From Megaustenia siamemsis (taxonomy: Eukaryota > Mollusca > Gastropoda > Stylommatophora > Ariophantidae), in contig JAVIAB010000092.1 of the NCBI GenBank assembly GCA_032433765.1, positions 67,991,660 through 68,055,659 of the forward strand: a DNA stretch of 64,000 nt, given 5' to 3'. Both the position numbers and the translations under genes were made by a program. Under the pieces are notes generated by a model. It saw only the letters and a list, made by a program, of their open reading frames with translations. It was not told the origin of the DNA and searched no databases. This document shows positions 32,420 through 42,700 of the stretch, in pieces (position 1 is the first letter of the stretch; every line of letters starts with the position of its first letter).

Positions 32420-32700
32420 AGATGCAAGAACAATAAGAAAATAACTTATACTGAGATGATTTGGCCACGTAAGAAGGCAGAAAGATCAAAACACAATGCA
32501 ACGAGCCTTCAGTAAACGTTGCGAGAACACCAGACCCAAAGGCCGACCACGAAAAAGATGGATCGACGAAATATTAGACGCACAAGAAAACTTAACAGCA
32601 GGAGAGGCGATAAGAAGAGCAACAGACCGCAAAGTATATCTCCCTTTGACGTTGAAAGGCAAATGAGGAAGAAAAGAAGAAGTCAAAAGATCATCATGTA
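32420..32700 (+). mobile_element. LINE C-terminal fragment, plus strand
   Basis: One frame reads FSKRCENTRPKGRPRKRWID followed by EILDAQENLTAGEAIRRATD, the C-terminal tail pattern of RTE-like elements, ending ATCATCATGTAC. It faces the previous fragment head-on and is not one of the A-D families. Confidence 0.65.
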
Positions 32701-33404
32701 CTCAAATTGCTTGATATATCCTTTTATGAATTTGTCATACGACCTAAGTAAGAAATATTCATAATCTAACAATAATATTTAATCTCCATAGCTAGTACTG
32801 CAGCTCTGCTGTTAGGGTACGTGCTTCCCAAGCGTATAGGAAAACTGAGGTAACAAGGGGAAGTCAGTCTGATTTTACAGCCAAGAGCGATAGTTCGCTT
32901 CAGATTTTTTGCCTCACTTCAAAAAACCACAGCTCAGCAACCATTTGTGCTGCAGTGCTGATATTTTGCATGTAACCTACTGAATCTCATAACGTAATAG
33001 AAAAAATAAATTCATTGCAAACAAACTGCTGGTTTTTCTTGTGCGCTTGCTTACCAGGAGGATAAAAGTATGATTAAACTTGGGCACATTTGAATCAAAA
33101 TTTAAGAGTATTTACCCCTTCCATATCACTTCAAGAATGATTTAAACATCTTCATTTGGGAATTTCCTTTATATGTTGGTGGGTAAAGGCACCGGTTTAC
33201 ACTATTGAATTGCAAATGTCAGATTTTTGTCAATATTTGCACATATGTGTAGCAAATTTCTCTTATATTCGGTGCGCAATTCTGGTTTTGCACTTACTGG
33301 ATTAAAATTGTCAACTTTTTGTATCACGTCATTAGTATAACGTCACCAAAAATACAAAATCAAATTATTTACATAGGCGTGTTTTGTGAGTTGTGCCCTT
33401 AACA
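32701..33404. other. 5' flank of the transposase ORF
   Basis: AT-rich. I looked for terminal inverted repeats against 34683-35000 and found none that convinced me. Confidence 0.5.
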
Positions 33405-34682
33405 ATGAGTTTAAAGTTGAAATTTGTTACTGAACAAAATATTACAAAGAAATTATATTTATATTTTTGTAGAGAGGCAAAACGAGGGAGTCTATATCAC
33501 AGCATATCAAATCCTGAAAAGAGAACGATGCACGTGTTAGGTTTAAGTAAACGGTCGTTTCATAGATCAGTGAAAAATGTTCAATGTGAATGTTCAAGGA
33601 AAGAAAGAAGTCGAGGAAGAAAACATTTGTTAGACAGTTTTGACAGAGAACTTGTCCGCAGAGAGATTTGTAAAATGTTTGACTTAGGGGAAGAAGTTAC
33701 CATAAGGAAACTTAAGATTTGGCTTAAAAAGAACACCAGTATTGATGTATCAAAAACTACACTATGGAGAAGTGTGCGGAGTTTAGGCTTCACTTTTAGA
33801 AAATATTCTTGTGGAAGAAACATCATTTGCGAGAAACCTCATTTAGTAGCTGCAAGAAGCAAATATTTACGTGAAGTTAGACAAATGCGTAATGAAGATT
33901 ATGACATTGTGTACTTGGACGAAACATGGATTAATGCCCACCACACAAATGAAAAAGAATGGCAGTCATTAGATGGGACTATGAAAAGGTATGTACCTAG
34001 CAGCAAAGGAAAGCGCCTTATAGTGGCACATGCTGGGAGCAAAAATAATGGCCTGGTGGAGAATGCTGAACTTGTTTTTATTGCAAAGTCAACTGATAAC
34101 CAGGATTATCATTCAGAGATGAACAGTCATATGTTCAGAGATTGGATTAAAGACACTCTTTTGCCTTTATTAGATCGACCATCTTGTTTGATCATGGATA
34201 ATGCAGCGTACCACAACATTGTTGCACTTGAAGATAAAGTGCCGACGTCATCCAGTACAAAAGATGCTATTAAGATATGGCTCACAAAGGAGCACATACA
34301 ATTTAATAACATGTACTTAAAACCTGAATTACTATCTCTAGTAAAGCAAAAACAGAGGACAAAGATATTTCAAATAGATAAATTAATTGAAGAACATGGT
34401 CATAGATGTTTGAGGCTGCCTCCATATCACTCACACCTAAATCCTATTGAATTAGTTTGGGCAAAGATCAAAGGGCAAGTAGCATCCGAAAATAAAACTT
34501 TCAAATTATCTGATGTTAAAGAGCTTACCAATGTTGCTATTTCAAACATAGACAAAGATTATTGGGCTAGTTGTGAAGACCATGTTATGGTTGAGGAAGA
34601 TAAGTATTGGAGAAACGATGGTCTGTGGGTTATTCAACCAAAAATGGTAATACGTCTATTAGATTCGGCAGATTCTGAATAA
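33405..34682 (+). CDS. IS630/Tc1/mariner-type DDE transposase, intact ORF
   Basis: A 425-codon single-exon open frame. The first ATG in the frame is at 33405, preceded by ACA; an upstream in-frame GTG is not used as a start in animals. The N-terminal half looks like two helix-turn-helix modules (NITKKLYLYFCREAKRG; VSKTTLWRSVRSLGFTFRK), which in this family bind the terminal repeats. The DDE catalytic domain shows YLDETWINAHH (first Asp), CLIMDNAAYHN (second Asp) and YHSHLNPIELVW (Glu). By my count 83 residues separate the second Asp from the Glu, against 34-41 in ordinary Tc1/mariner. The extra segment runs through KDAIKIWLTKEHIQFNNMY and a Lys-rich stretch. Such wide spacing recalls the DD82E (Sailor-like) lineage. 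The frame has no stops and may be young or under constraint. Terminal repeats were not found, so a domesticated gene is an alternative. Confidence 0.88.
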   Translation: MSLKLKFVTEQNITKKLYLYFCREAKRGSLYHSISNPEKRTMHVLGLSKRSFHRSVKNVQCECSRKERSRGRKHLLDSFDRELVRREICKMFDLGEEVTIRKLKIWLKKNTSIDVSKTTLWRSVRSLGFTFRKYSCGRNIICEKPHLVAARSKYLREVRQMRNEDYDIVYLDETWINAHHTNEKEWQSLDGTMKRYVPSSKGKRLIVAHAGSKNNGLVENAELVFIAKSTDNQDYHSEMNSHMFRDWIKDTLLPLLDRPSCLIMDNAAYHNIVALEDKVPTSSSTKDAIKIWLTKEHIQFNNMYLKPELLSLVKQKQRTKIFQIDKLIEEHGHRCLRLPPYHSHLNPIELVWAKIKGQVASENKTFKLSDVKELTNVAISNIDKDYWASCEDHVMVEEDKYWRNDGLWVIQPKMVIRLLDSADSE

Positions 34683-35734
34683 AACTCATTTGTTTGAACT
34701 TACTGAAGTGACTTTGTTGGAGTTGGAAACTCTGGATACGGACCACTTCAGGAACTGTTTTTTTAGTGAGTTGACGATGTATTCTGTGTTCTTAAAATAA
34801 ATAATTTCTATTCGGTGAATGTTCGGCCTATTTTGATTTGATTCAATATTAGTTGTATAATTAAAAGAGCCCAATCCAAATGGGTAGCATGTTGTGAAAA
34901 AGTGCAATTGTGGCGGTTTATTCCCCTATACACCTTCAGGCATGACAGGAACACTTACTTACTTACTCTCTTATTATAAAGTAATAATGTCCCTTATATA
35001 AAAATAAAAGTTACGCCTTTTCCTCTAAAAAGTGTAAAAGATCTTCATTTACCGTACATTCTGTTTTTTGTGTCAAAATAAATACAAATATGAAGGAGAT
35101 CAAAGGAAGTTGCCGCTTTGAGGAAACGGTAACACATACGATAATTTAAATGATAAATTCGTTACGTCATTGAAAATCTAAGGTCGCATGCAAAAAATCA
35201 TGGTATTCTATCAGACGGTTTTCGAGATATTACTGGAATTAGGGAGGCAAACAATCTGAAACAAACTATAACTTCCGAAACAGGTTATTCTGACGTTCTA
35301 TGTTCCTCGTGTGATGCTGTTCCTTATTCTTATTTCATATTTTCCAGTAATACAGTTATCGTCCTTGCCATGGCGAACAACAAAAGGAGTGATCATTGTT
35401 AAACTGGGCTGCGACCGATCTGGTCTGAAATCAGATAATTTATTTGTCATTTGTGTTTAACGGGATAAGATAGCCTGAGAGGGGGGAGGGTGCAATCCTC
35501 CTTGGACAGCAGTGACTGTACTAGTTCGGAGATCGTAGCCTTTGACATACCTCGCATGTCTTGACCGAACAACTGACTAAAAGTTACTAAAAGCAACTGC
35601 AAGAGGGATTTCTCGAACAAAAAATAATGTATAGACGGGATACCTCATTTTCTGTTGCGACCATGGCTCATTCGGAGTGGCATGGCGGATTCTTTTATGA
35701 ATTATGCTATTTGTTTGGATGTTTTAATTAAGCC
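34683..35734. other. 3' flank and intergenic
   Basis: AT-rich with an ACTTACTTACTT tail-like tract at about 34955-34972 that may be the end of a lost SINE. Nothing else is recognised. Confidence 0.5.
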
Positions 35735-35746
35735 ATACGCTATAAA

Positions 35747-36007
35747 GGAGCCGCGATAGCTCAGTGGTTAGTGAACTGGACTACCACGGACAAGGGGTAG
35801 GGTTCGATCCCAACCGACGGCTTCCGGGTTTACCCAGCCTTAAATGGGTACCGGATTTTTTTCTGGGAAAGTAAAGCAGCAAGGACGTAATACTGACCAC
35901 ATTACCCCAAAAATCATGTGCTGAAGGTCTGTAAAATATAGGGTCACTAACACCATATTTCCCTATACGCCACTTGGCGTGACGGGGGTACTTTACTTTT
36001 TTTACTT
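35747..36007 (+). mobile_element. SINE1 monomer, 12-bp TSD broken by LINE A
   Basis: Full-length SINE1 with both promoter boxes, body, hairpin and T-rich tail. Left duplication ATACGCTATAAA (35735-35746). The right duplication ATAAGCTAT|AAA is split by the next insertion (36008-36016 and 36591-36593). Confidence 0.9.
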
Positions 36008-36016
36008 ATAAGCTAT

Positions 36017-36580
36017 CATCATCATCATCATGTACCCTGCCGGTTGGCGTAGGCGATCATGTCCCTCCACAATCATGTACCCTGCCGGTTGGCGTAGGCG
36101 ATCATGTCCCTCCACAATCTTCTATCTACAGTGCATCGTATCAGTTCTGTTGCTGACTGTTTTCCATGCCATGACACCAAGCTATCCAGTATTTTCTCTC
36201 TTTGTCGTCCGCGATCTCTCTTTCCTTTTATTTTGCCAGTTGTAACCAAGTATTCCAACTTTCCTCTTCTTATGATGTGCCCGAAAAATGTTGATTGCTT
36301 CTTTCTGATGTTTTTTAAGAGCTCCCTTTATGTTTTGGCCTCTTTGAGAACTTCCTCATTGGTCTTTTTATCTGTTCAGGGAACTTTCAACATTCTTCTG
36401 AGAAATCCCATCTCTGTGGCCTCTAACCGTCTTTTCATTTGTTTGTCTACTGTCCATGATTCGCTTCCATAGGTCAGAATTGGTTCTATATAGCACTGAT
36501 GAACTCTCTTTCTCATTTTTATTGACATATATTTGTTGCATAAGATATTTTTCATTTTCTGAAATGCTATTTTGGCCTGA
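36017..36580 (-). mobile_element. LINE A 3' fragment inside the SINE1 TSD
   Basis: Minus-strand LINE A C-terminus with coding like MEYLVTTGKIKGKRDRGRQR and DRRLWRDMIAYANRQGT, flanked by TATAAGCTAT at 36007-36016 and 36581-36590. Its 3' end is duplicated in tandem: the 45 bases at 36029-36073 recur at 36074-36118. Apart from that it is close to the 28-kb copy. Confidence 0.92.
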
Positions 36581-36704
36581 TATAAGCTATAAAGAAAGAA
36601 TTAGCATAAACGCATATAGAATAAATCAGCACGTGATCACGATGATAGTTAAGCTTTTCAGAAACTGTAGTTGCTGTTATAATTTATCACTTTTGAAGTC
36701 TGAT

Positions 36705-36860
36705 CTAGCTTGAAGGCAGTCCGCGGAGATATGGATGGTATAGAGACGGTACTGGATAGGAAGGTACTGAGTTTGAATCTCGCCATAGATTTTTCACTTC
36801 GAATTCGTGGTTTCTTCGTGGCTTTACCATTCCTTGTTCTCTCGCTAATGAGATCCAGTG
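36705..36860 (+). mobile_element. SINE G copy
   Basis: tRNA-like head with A-box-like region near 36730 and B box GAGTTTGAATCTCGC (36769-36783). A body with GGTTTCTTCGTGGCTTTACC follows, matching the copy at 9393-9560. Confidence 0.55.
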
Positions 36861-36929
36861 TCTGGCTCTCTTCGATAATGGCAAAAAGCAGGAGATCCCG
36901 CAAGCGTGCGTTGAAGAATCATTGGCAGC

Positions 36930-37210
36930 TAAAAGTCGAAAAAAGTAGGCCAAAATGGCCACTGTCCGGGCACAATCGTTGATTTAGAAAATTAACACCG
37001 CTGAAGACGGATGTGTCGAGTCGAAAAGAGCAAATATCGCATCTTTACCGTAAACTAGTGACACAACGTATACCTGTCCACTTAACATATAAACGCTACA
37101 GTTGAATAAGAGAATAAGTGGTCAGCGACTCGTACCTGCCTCAGGGTCAGTGAACTAAAACTAATCAAGATCCTACTCGACCTTTTCGCGGTGCCTCTGC
37201 ACGCAGACTA
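36930..37210 (-). repeat. Dispersed repeat H copy, permuted
   Basis: Read on minus it begins TTAGCCAGACTGCTTAGTCTG, then one copy of the segment that is expanded at 42.7 kb (GCAGAGGCACCGCGAAAAGG). TTAGTTTTAGTTCACTGACC follows, and only afterwards the CGACTCGACACATCCGTCTTC core. Other copies have the core first. Confidence 0.65.
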
Positions 37211-39379
37211 AGCAGTCTGGCTAACCGAGAAGATATCGAAGAACGAACTTTTGCTGAAGGCATATCTTTTGAGTCGAAAGACATCAGTTTGCTATAAATA
37301 ACAAAGAGGCGCCATTTTAATCGTAACGTCATTTTAAATTTAAAGGGCGGACGATGAAAAGTATATGTCAGACAAACACAGCAGCAACAGATGAAATTGC
37401 AAAAATGGTGTTTTCCTAAGTATTTTAAAATGTTTGGGAACCTCTGCTGAAAATCAAAGGCACTGGACACCCATGATTGCCAGACTTTCTCTTATGCCAA
37501 ATTGGCACTAGCACATTATTTCAATCAATTCCAGTCTAGTCTAAAGGAGATTTCCTCAACATTATATCTCTAGAAACATATATGTTATTCTTCTTATTTG
37601 CATAACAATCTATATGAATATTTCAGGGCTGTTAAGAAGGCATTCATTATTGCATCGTTCGTTATCTGTTTAAGTACACGTGAGTCACAACATTCCCTTG
37701 GTGCGTGTCACAATCATGACAATGTTGCAGGCAGGTTGTGAGTTGTGTGTATTGGGCTTGGTTTCTTGTCTAATTGTTTCACGTGTTTGTCGCGATAACA
37801 AAAATCATAATAATATATTTTACCGTCATATAAATTACTGACATTGCATTTTTAATTGAACGAACTGGTTTATTTTCTTTAAAAAAACATCGTTAAATTA
37901 TATTAATGATAATAACGACATATGTATTATTATTAACAGACTTAAAATTTCAATATATATGTCACATATGACGCATTGTGCACGTTAATGTACGCGAAAA
38001 GAAATATACACTACCGTAATTTGTTAAGAAATGTAGAGAAGACGTAAACGGAAAATATCTCTATCTTTGTGACTATTTTTGGCAAATAAGTCCTCAAATA
38101 GTAGGACCATTCAAACGTAGATCTCTCATATACCTAAAAGCTGAACAATAATTTTGCGGCTTGAACACTCAAGAAATGTAGGTCATCGCCTCATTTTGGT
38201 GCTCGTCTGTTCATGTCTTGTTGTGTACAGGCAGACACCACTAATGTGGCAGCACATGCTCTTAAATTAGGCTAAAGTATGAGCGATGTTGTTATGTGCG
38301 CAAACACAGACACAGGATCGCACTACTACATAACAATTATTAACATGATAGTTGTTTCTATCAATTTAGTCTACATTTGACCTTTATGTTATTAATGTAA
38401 TGTTGCATATTTTTTTAATTCAGAGTTTATTATATTATTTTTAATTGGAAACGATTGAATTGATAATAAGATGATTTAAGAGCAACACTAGAATTGAACT
38501 CAGAACAACACTCACAGTAATGTGAGTGGTAGCGCCGCATTGTGAGTGAGTGTGTCACTGCCATGTGTCATTCATTTCAAAGTGAAAGTAATATCTGTTA
38601 TTTTTGTTATATTGTACCGTAGAGGGTATTGCGAGCACCACCAAGTACGTACACTTCACAGCGCCCTTTCTAACTAAAAATGTGGAAATAATAATATATA
38701 ATTTTATTTTTTGAAGTTGAATTAATAATGAATGTAAAATTAAAATATAAAATTCATTAAAATAAAATCGTGTTAACTATAATTCTATAAATTACTATCA
38801 CTATAATCATTATCAGACTATGTCTATAGATTTAGTATGATTCTAATTCTATACCATAGAGTTGACAATGATGATTGACTGTGTATAGTGTATACTCTTA
38901 TATTATTATAATTAATATATATATATATATATGATTTTGTTATTTGTGTGGGATTATTATGATACTCGAAATTTATTCATTTTATTAAAGATTTTACATA
39001 CGCTTTCACATTGGGATTTGATTTATCGATTTGAAACGTACAATTCATATAATTTAATATCATATTATTGACAAATTCTTATATTTTTTAGTTGTAATTA
39101 TTTTCTTTTTACACTTTTATTACTCCTGCCTGTTGTGTGCTGTAAAACAGCAGGAGGCAGATACTGAGCCTGAGTTAGGATAGTTCTAGCATGAGTTTCC
39201 ATGTCATTATTTGTCATGTGTCATTCTCATCTGCCACCAGGGCATAACTCAAAATGCAATGAATTGAATGTATGAAAGGTTATAAAACTTATAATAATAA
39301 TTATAGTAGTATGAGTTATATAAGTATACTTAGTTACACACTTAGTAGCAGGCAGCATTAGGCTAGCTTGGGTAGGTAA
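37211..39379. other. Intergenic, very AT-rich
   Basis: Holds a short (AT)n at 38917-38932 and a reverse tRNA-like B box near 38490 (GAATTGAACTCAGAAC) that may be an old SINE. No gene recognised. Confidence 0.55.
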
Positions 39380-39545
39380 ATAAAATATGAGTGTGGTGGT
39401 ACCTAGCTCAGTGTCATTTTTTCTGTTCATCATCAGGGTGCATATCCTTTGCAGAATGTTGCATTCACTACAGCCCATCTGAAAGTATCTGTCTCTGGCC
39501 AAATCTCCCACTTCTTCCATTGTCATGTTCATGTCTCCTTGTCAT
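39380..39545 (-). mobile_element. LINE K C-terminal fragment
   Basis: Minus-strand coding MNMTMEEVGDLARDRYFQMG then CNILQRICTLMMN, homologous to the decayed minus-strand stretch at 48880-49050. Only the polyprotein tail remains. Confidence 0.65.
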
Positions 39546-39779
39546 GAAGCTATCTTCTATCCTCTATTAGGGTATTCAATTATTTATTATCAGTGGTTTA
39601 GCTATCACAGCAATTAGTCTGCTATTTTGTATCATTGTCCACACCTATAATAATATAACAATTATAATAGTCTGTCCCTTTCTAAAAAATCTTGTGTAAT
39701 GTAATTAAAGTAATTGTATGATACTTTTTTTATTTTAAGGTGTGCACTTATGTGACAGAAGCTTCTTGTCCATACTTGT

Positions 39780-40060
39780 ACTTTATTAAGCAGTAACCCA
39801 TTTCTTCTTTCTTTTGTCAATCTGCTGTTGCCTTGAAGCATCGCAGGAGAAAGTAAGAATGTATAATATAATCTGTAGATGTTGTATGGCTTGATCCTTT
39901 AGTCACTTCCTTTTTGGATATAGTGTTATTCTTGGATGTATCTGGATACTAAGATAGAAATATTTTGGTTTATGCATGTTTTTTATTCCATCTATCCAGA
40001 TTCTTACCAAATGTCCAAACCATTTCATTTGTTGTTTGTATGTATATGTATATATATACC
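39780..40060 (-). mobile_element. LINE C-terminal scrap
   Basis: The minus-strand frame contains KQQMKWFGHLVRIWIDGIKN, resembling the FGHvxRm motif shortly before the end of RTE-type polyproteins. It may be part of the LINE K insertion broken by AT-rich sequence. Confidence 0.45.
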
Positions 40061-40124
40061 AAGCTTGGTTTAATTCTGATCTGTTCTCTGATTTACACAT
40101 GAATATTCTTAATCTCCCGTGTGT

Positions 40125-40388
40125 TACCGTGGCCTCATTATGTGGGAAGTAAAGAATAGTGACACTGTGACCTTCCAGGCATGTCGTAAGCGGCGACTAA
40201 GGAGGTTGATAGATGGCTTGACAAGCTGTCATTGTAAAAAGCATTGTTATGGAAACAGAACCATAGATTTTAGAAGCAGTGATTTCTGCAATATGTGCCA
40301 TTTTGGCACGCAAGGTTTCTGTTTTTGAAATTGTAATTCTGTCCTATGTGCTGTCTTCGGCTCGAAAGGACAATAGATAGATAGATTC
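40125..40388 (+). mobile_element. SINE E copy with ATAG-type tail
   Basis: Contains GGCATGTCGTAAGCGGCGACTAAGG, GTGCCATTTTGGCACGCAAGG (with a small inverted repeat) and the 3' end GGCTCGAAAGGACAATAGATAGATAG. The last ~25 bases match the LINE C 3' end. Two partial copies in reverse orientation are at 55530-55706 and 55830-55906. Confidence 0.75.
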
Positions 40389-40701
40389 TCAATCTATCAT
40401 AGTGTGGATTTGTTATCTTTTTCAAGCTCCTCATTTCGTAGGTTGTGGTCTTCTGTGTCTGTGCTTTGATCAATGGTCATGTTTGGCATTGATAACATAA
40501 GGTTGATATGAAAATACTATTATCATTTGTTTCTTAGCTGTTAATGAGATGTTTGGATATTGCAAACTTGAGATAGTTGGTAGTTGATAATGTTTGCTCT
40601 CTTCTGTACTCTGGTCTCTTTCTTGTTTATGTTTTATGTCTAGACCAACTGGTTCTCTCATCTTTTGCATTAATTTGTAGTGTTAGTTTCCATATAGTGT
40701 T

Positions 40702-40703
<2 letters not shown>

Positions 40704-40748
<45 letters not shown>

Positions 40749-40763
40749 CGAGAGAGATTGTTA

Positions 40764-40801
<38 letters not shown>
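40704..40801. repeat. Two (AT)n microsatellites flanking GAGAGA
   Basis: TA runs at 40704-40745 and 40771-40801 separated by GAGCGAGAGAGATTGTTAGTGTGTG, about 80 bases upstream of the first splice acceptor of the transporter gene. Confidence 0.95.
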
Positions 40802-40878
40802 TGTATTATAAGTTATCCTTACAGATTTACTTAACCGTTGTATAATTTTATAATGATAAAGTATTGTTTTTATTTCAG

Positions 40879-41803
40879 CAGATCGGCGAGTGAAGATGTA
40901 AACACTGAGAACATTTCCTTCTCATGTTGTGTCTACACATTGCTCATTGAAGAACTTTGTGGACATGAAGCTCACATTTGAATACCCCCCTCACTGAAAC
41001 AGTTCCATCAACTTTTTTTTTCTCTTCGTTTGCAACTTATTTGTTTAAAACCACAAGCAGAGCTCAACATTATTAAAAAATGGCAAATTCTAGTCAGTCT
41101 GATAAGTTGCTGAGAAATATGTCAATTATCCAAGAAGAGGATGATGGATTAGAGTCTGTTAAAAATGTGAGTGAGACAGTCAACACAGACAGAAATGTTT
41201 CTCAATTATCAGCAGCTGATCTGGATGCAGGATCAAAAAGAGTTGATTCTAGCAAAAATGTAAAATTTAATGGTGCTAATGATGTATTAGACACTTCAAG
41301 GAAAGCAGAATCAACACCTACTTTAGGTTTTGACACTCCTGTTAGTCAAACTGATACTGTAAACACTAGTGCACAGAACACTGAAGATATTTCTAAAGAT
41401 TCAAATGCATTTACAGCTGTGCTTGATGACAACATAAAATTGAAAAAAATTATTTAGACAAGACTTCATCAGCATCAAATCCATCTAATCATCAACAACC
41501 ATCACCTACAACAGACAGTCTACCTTCTGCCATGGGGGTAACATCTCAAGAAAAGGAGCAAACTGGCCGTCGATACTTTGAAGTCTCAAATGTGGATGAG
41601 ACAACTTTGAGAAGTGAGATAGAAAATGAAATCAAAGAGACAGACTTAAGAAATATAGAATCAAGCCCAGATTACAAGCCATTATTTGAAAAAACATCTA
41701 GCACTTATTCTGATTCTGACCAAAGCACTTACAATGCTAATTTTGATACAATTGGACCACTGGAAAATCCACGCTTTCTCCAGATGCTAAACTATTCTGT
41801 CAG
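40879..41803 (+). CDS. SLC16-like transporter, exon 1 seen: 5' UTR and N-terminal tail
   Basis: The exon begins after a good acceptor (TTTTTATTTCAG|CAGATC) and ends at TCTGTCAG|GTACAT. The ATG at 41080 has a favourable context (AAAAAAATGG). It encodes about 241 residues rich in Ser, Thr, Asp and Asn, without membrane segments: a cytosolic tail far longer than the usual short N-terminus of monocarboxylate transporters. As given, the frame stops at 41457, but one extra A in the A7 run at 41443-41449 joins it to the next frame (LKK-NYLDKTSSASNPS), which stays open to the donor and then splices in frame to exon 2. I take this as a missing base in the assembly rather than a true break. An upstream untranslated exon must exist. 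The product would be a proton-linked or facilitative carrier of monocarboxylates or related organic anions in a cell membrane. Confidence 0.82.
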
Positions 41804-41936
41804 GTACATTTTTATTAAAATAGAAAAGTTAGTTTCTTAATTTTAATAGCCATCATCATATTACCTTACATTTGAGTAACTGAATTAAAGATCTATTGGC
41901 TCTATAGTAATACACTTTATAAGTGGTTTAAGGTAA

Positions 41937-42260
41937 AAAAAGTAAAGTACCCCCCGTCACGCCAAGTGGCGTATAGGGAAATATGGTGTTAGTGACCCTA
42001 TATTTTACAGACCTTCAGCACATGACTTTTGGGGTAATGTGGTCGGTATTACGCCCGTGCTGCTTTTACTTTCCCAGAAAAAATCTGGTACCCATTTAAG
42101 GCTGGGTGAACCCGGAGCCGTCGGTTGGGATCGAACCCTACCCCTTGTCCGTAGTAGTCCAGTTCACTAACCACTGAGCTATCGCGGCTCCCACTAATTT
42201 TTAGGGAATTAGTAAAACCCAGGTGTCCTCGCCAGGGTACGAACCCCGGCTGTTGCCGTG
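41937..42260 (-). mobile_element. Composite SINE, second copy, 5' truncated
   Basis: Minus-strand SINE1 (41937-42191), then the same 30-base hairpin linker (42192-42221), then the first half of the other tRNA-like head (42222-42260, with its B box). It is truncated at GTTGCCGTG. The order matches 23234-23600, so the dimer is a family, not a chance pair. It lies in intron 1 of the transporter gene. Confidence 0.9.
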
Positions 42261-42549
42261 AGTAGTATTTGTTGTCCTACCACTTTCCAATGTGGCGTAT
42301 ATAAATGTGCCTACTTATAAACGGACTTGCATATTTCATTATCTGGAACATGTGAACAAGAGCCAAAATTTGTAATCCTCAGAGATATGTTTAAAGTAGA
42401 CACTTAATTTATGCATTTATTTGAAAGAATGAAATGTGATTAAGAATAATTGTACAAAAATTCCATTCAAAATATAATATTGTCCAGTTATTTCTTTCTT
42501 TCTGGTGTTCATCCAACGACTACTAAAGGAATGGATAGAACTCTTTGTC

Positions 42550-42700
42550 ATCTGTCCTTAAGAGGATATTAAGTGGGTGTAGATGTGCTGTGTTGTGATT
42601 TATTTGTCCCTTTCAGCCCAACACATCCAACTTCTGCAATTTTTGAGTCCTGGATTGCTTAGCCAGACTAGACTGGTTAGTCTGTTGCTAGAGGCACCAC
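42550..42700 (+). repeat. Repeat H, left flank of the minisatellite
   Basis: GTCCTTAAGAGGATATTAAG, TTTCAGCCCAACACATCCAAC and CCAGACTAGACTGGTTAGTCTGTTGC match repeat H elsewhere; the last segment runs straight into the first 39-bp unit. Confidence 0.7.
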
